Below are positions 61,963-64,000 of a stretch of 64,000 bases of DNA, piece by piece. A model generated the notes under the pieces. That model was not told where the DNA came from. It was given only the letters and a program-made list of their open reading frames with translations, and did no database searches. Source of the stretch: Theobroma cacao (Eukaryota > Streptophyta > Magnoliopsida > Malvales > Malvaceae); contig NC_030855.1 of assembly GCF_000208745.1 (NCBI RefSeq), forward strand, positions 22,363,071 through 22,427,070. The letters run 5' to 3'. The translations under genes were made by a program, and so were the position numbers. How positions within the stretch are numbered: position 1 is the first letter of the stretch; the number at the start of each line of letters is the position of its first letter.

Positions 61963-63084
61963 GGTAATGGCACGAGGGGCCAGGAATGATCAACAAATTA
62001 GAAATTTTACAACATAAATTATGGTAGAATAATCATATATCCTGGTGTAGTATGCGTGACCAGAAACCAACTACAGTGCGAATTTAGCTGGAAATGGCAG
62101 GGTTCTAGCTAATAAGCTTTGTTTGGAAGCTGAAAATATGGGGTTGCGTTATTAGAGAGAACTTTGTTGCAATAACTTCGATACCATATTAGGTGGATTT
62201 TTGCAATTAAGGACGAGCTAGGGACCAGCCTTTAGTTTAGGCTTTGTCTTGTATTTCACCGAAATTAGAATAGATGCAACGTGCCTGTCAACATATCGCC
62301 ATCCCCTATTGAGCATATTATCCCATTATTTACAAACGGTGGTTGGATTAATTAATAAGTAAAAGAACTGGCAAGTATCAGTTCATACCCTGCCAGAATC
62401 ATTTAAGGGAGGACAAAATGCTGATAAATGTTCTGTACTACAAGGTTGTGGTGATTAGAAAGCTTGCTAGGAATTGTGAATTTGACAATTAGCATTTTAA
62501 TGGCTACTCCACACTATGGAAGGTTAGCAGGCCGGATTTATGTTTCGCTAGTGAAGCAAGATAAAGTTTTCATCAGTAGACACACTGATCTTAGCACGCC
62601 CTCAGTTAAAATATGAGAGGATCTCGGCTATGTTTGTCATCTTAGAGGATCAACTTTGCTTGGACCCATAAAAAGGAATGTTAAAAGAAGGGAAAAAGAA
62701 AAAGAAAGCTTGAGAATTTGGTAAAGGAATGTTGAATACGAGATTACACGTGACCTGCGTCGTTTCTTTATTTATTCCTCCTTTGCAAGACTGAAGACAA
62801 CATAGCCATTTGCCAGTGCACAATTCCCTGTTTCTTCTTTTTCCAACGAAGATAATTGCATATATTATGGAAAAGGAAACGAAGACACAAAATGGTGGAT
62901 GGTGTGTCGCCAGCCACCATGGTCACGGGTGAAGCGAGTAGGGTGTTTTTTTTCCCTACATTTTCAGCCTACCTCCTCTTCTTCTCTCCATCTTTTTATA
63001 GTCAACAAAAAAAAAAAATTAGCAAAGTCTCTAATTCAAAAACTAGGCCTGTCCTTATTAAGTAAATATATTTATTTCAACGAT
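61963..63084. other. XTH upstream region, no gene
   Basis: Promoter of the intact XTH and intergenic DNA; only short unsupported ORFs. Confidence 0.45.
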
Positions 63085-63620
63085 AAAATACTTTATCATC
63101 TTTAATTTTTAATCATAATTAATTTGTAAAATGGATATTTCACCCTTAAACAATTAAACGACATTTATATTTAAACTGAAATATCTAAAATATTTCTTTT
63201 TTGTTACTTTTATATTGATCGGCGATATTCCCGGTCACGCTACGATCGGATCTGACCTAGATCCAATTGGATTTATTAGGGAGCACCGAGACTACGATCT
63301 GTGCTCCCAGTGGCACACCCTCCTTAGGGGAGTACCCATTCGTACTCCCTTGGGAACACTCAAAACGAACAAAACGGTGCTCCCAAGGAGCACTTGAGGA
63401 GAGTTTTTTAAATAAAAAAATAAAAAATAAAAAATTATAGTTTATATAATGTGATAATTTTTAAAATTAATAATAAATAAAATTATTTTTTTAATATTAT
63501 CACATTATCAAATTAATAAAAATATTAACTAGGGACTAACAGATGAACTTATATATCTAATGAAAAATATTTTTTTAAAACGGATTATCTATTTTCAAAA
63601 TTAATGAACGAATTATAACT
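63085..63620. mobile_element. Third copy of the long-TIR element family
   Basis: The right half (about 63395-63610) parallels 47220-47440: A/T tract, AAAATTATTTTTTTA, TTAATAAAAATATTAACTA, and a right end with ATTTTCAAAATTAATGAACG. The GC-rich core has two hairpins: GGGAGTAC-CCATTC-GTACTCCC (63328-63349) and GTGCTCC-CAA-GGAGCAC (63377-63393). The left boundary is vague, and this copy is diverged from the other two. Confidence 0.5.
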
Positions 63621-64000
63621 AATAACATATTTAGTTAGGGGAATGGTTAAGCCATTCCTCCTCTATTCCTCCAAAAATTTTCTCCTCATATTTGGTATGT
63701 TTATGGAGGAAGGTATTAGTTATTCCATGCTCGTGGGAATAGAGCTTAAAACATTTTGGATTAAAATGTCTTCACTTTCTTTGAAAAATTACAAACTTAA
63801 ACTTATAAAATTAATGTTTTATATTAAAAAATTTTAAAAATTAATATTTTAATATTTTAACTATAATAATATTTAAATTATAAATAAAATATTAATATTT
63901 TAAAAATATTAATTTTAAAATTTTAAAGTGAAAATATAAATTAAAAAATAAAAATAAAAAATTTATACTAATACTTAATAATAAATTATTAAATGATTAA
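63621..64000. other. AT-rich end of window, possible partial repeat
   Basis: Starts with GGGGAATGGTTAAGCCATTCC and later GTGGGAATAGAGC, text typical of a small inverted-repeat element, but the right end is beyond or lost before the window edge. No gene. Confidence 0.3.

Overview
The window is nuclear DNA of a flowering plant. The genes are GT-AG spliced, the intergenic DNA is AT-rich and full of plant-type transposons, and the families are plant ones: a DYW-class PPR protein, an AWPM-19 protein, SRG1-like oxygenases, XTHs and a full-length ABCB transporter. Family content points to a core eudicot, but I cannot name a species. There are two single-base N gaps, at 21353 and 57791.

Layout. 1-2 kb: RPL32 (+). 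2.9-3.1 kb: decayed receptor-kinase relic (-). 4.4-5.5 kb: coiled-coil, tail-anchored protein (-). 6.1-8.2 kb: intronless DYW PPR protein (-). 9.0-9.8 kb: AWPM-19/PM19-like membrane protein (+). 11.8-13.5 kb: acidic low-complexity protein of unknown function (-). 14.5-19.7 kb: complete but dead Ty1/copia element with LTRs and a matching target-site duplication. 21.1-21.6 kb: MITE. 21.8-22.7 kb: MAPKKK-like kinase pseudogene (+). 23.8-27.7 kb: BAR/SH3 protein SH3P (+). 28.5-34.8 kb: 12-exon ABCB transporter (-). 36-37 kb: second MITE copy and another inverted-repeat element. 40.3-42.9 kb: possible short spliced transcript (+). 43.8-45.5 and 51.8-54.3 kb: two SRG1-like 2OG-Fe(II) oxygenase paralogues (-). 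Between them lies a ~2 kb direct tandem duplication that copied the first gene's core promoter. 55.2-56.3 kb: hAT-like element. 58.8-59.9 and 60.8-61.9 kb: two XTH paralogues (-), the first with a C-terminal internal deletion.

The genes do not form a pathway. Housekeeping genes (RPL32, SH3P, PPR) are interspersed with two local duplicate pairs (SRG1-like, XTH), and DNA transposons fill most gaps. The most notable observations are the duplicated promoter block with its minisatellite and long-TIR elements, two GC-AG introns, the XTH domain deletion, the 48-codon spliced candidate, and the paired MITEs. I see no convincing new multi-gene system. Exon borders were derived by hand from splice signals, reading-frame phase and family knowledge; all should be checked with RNA data.
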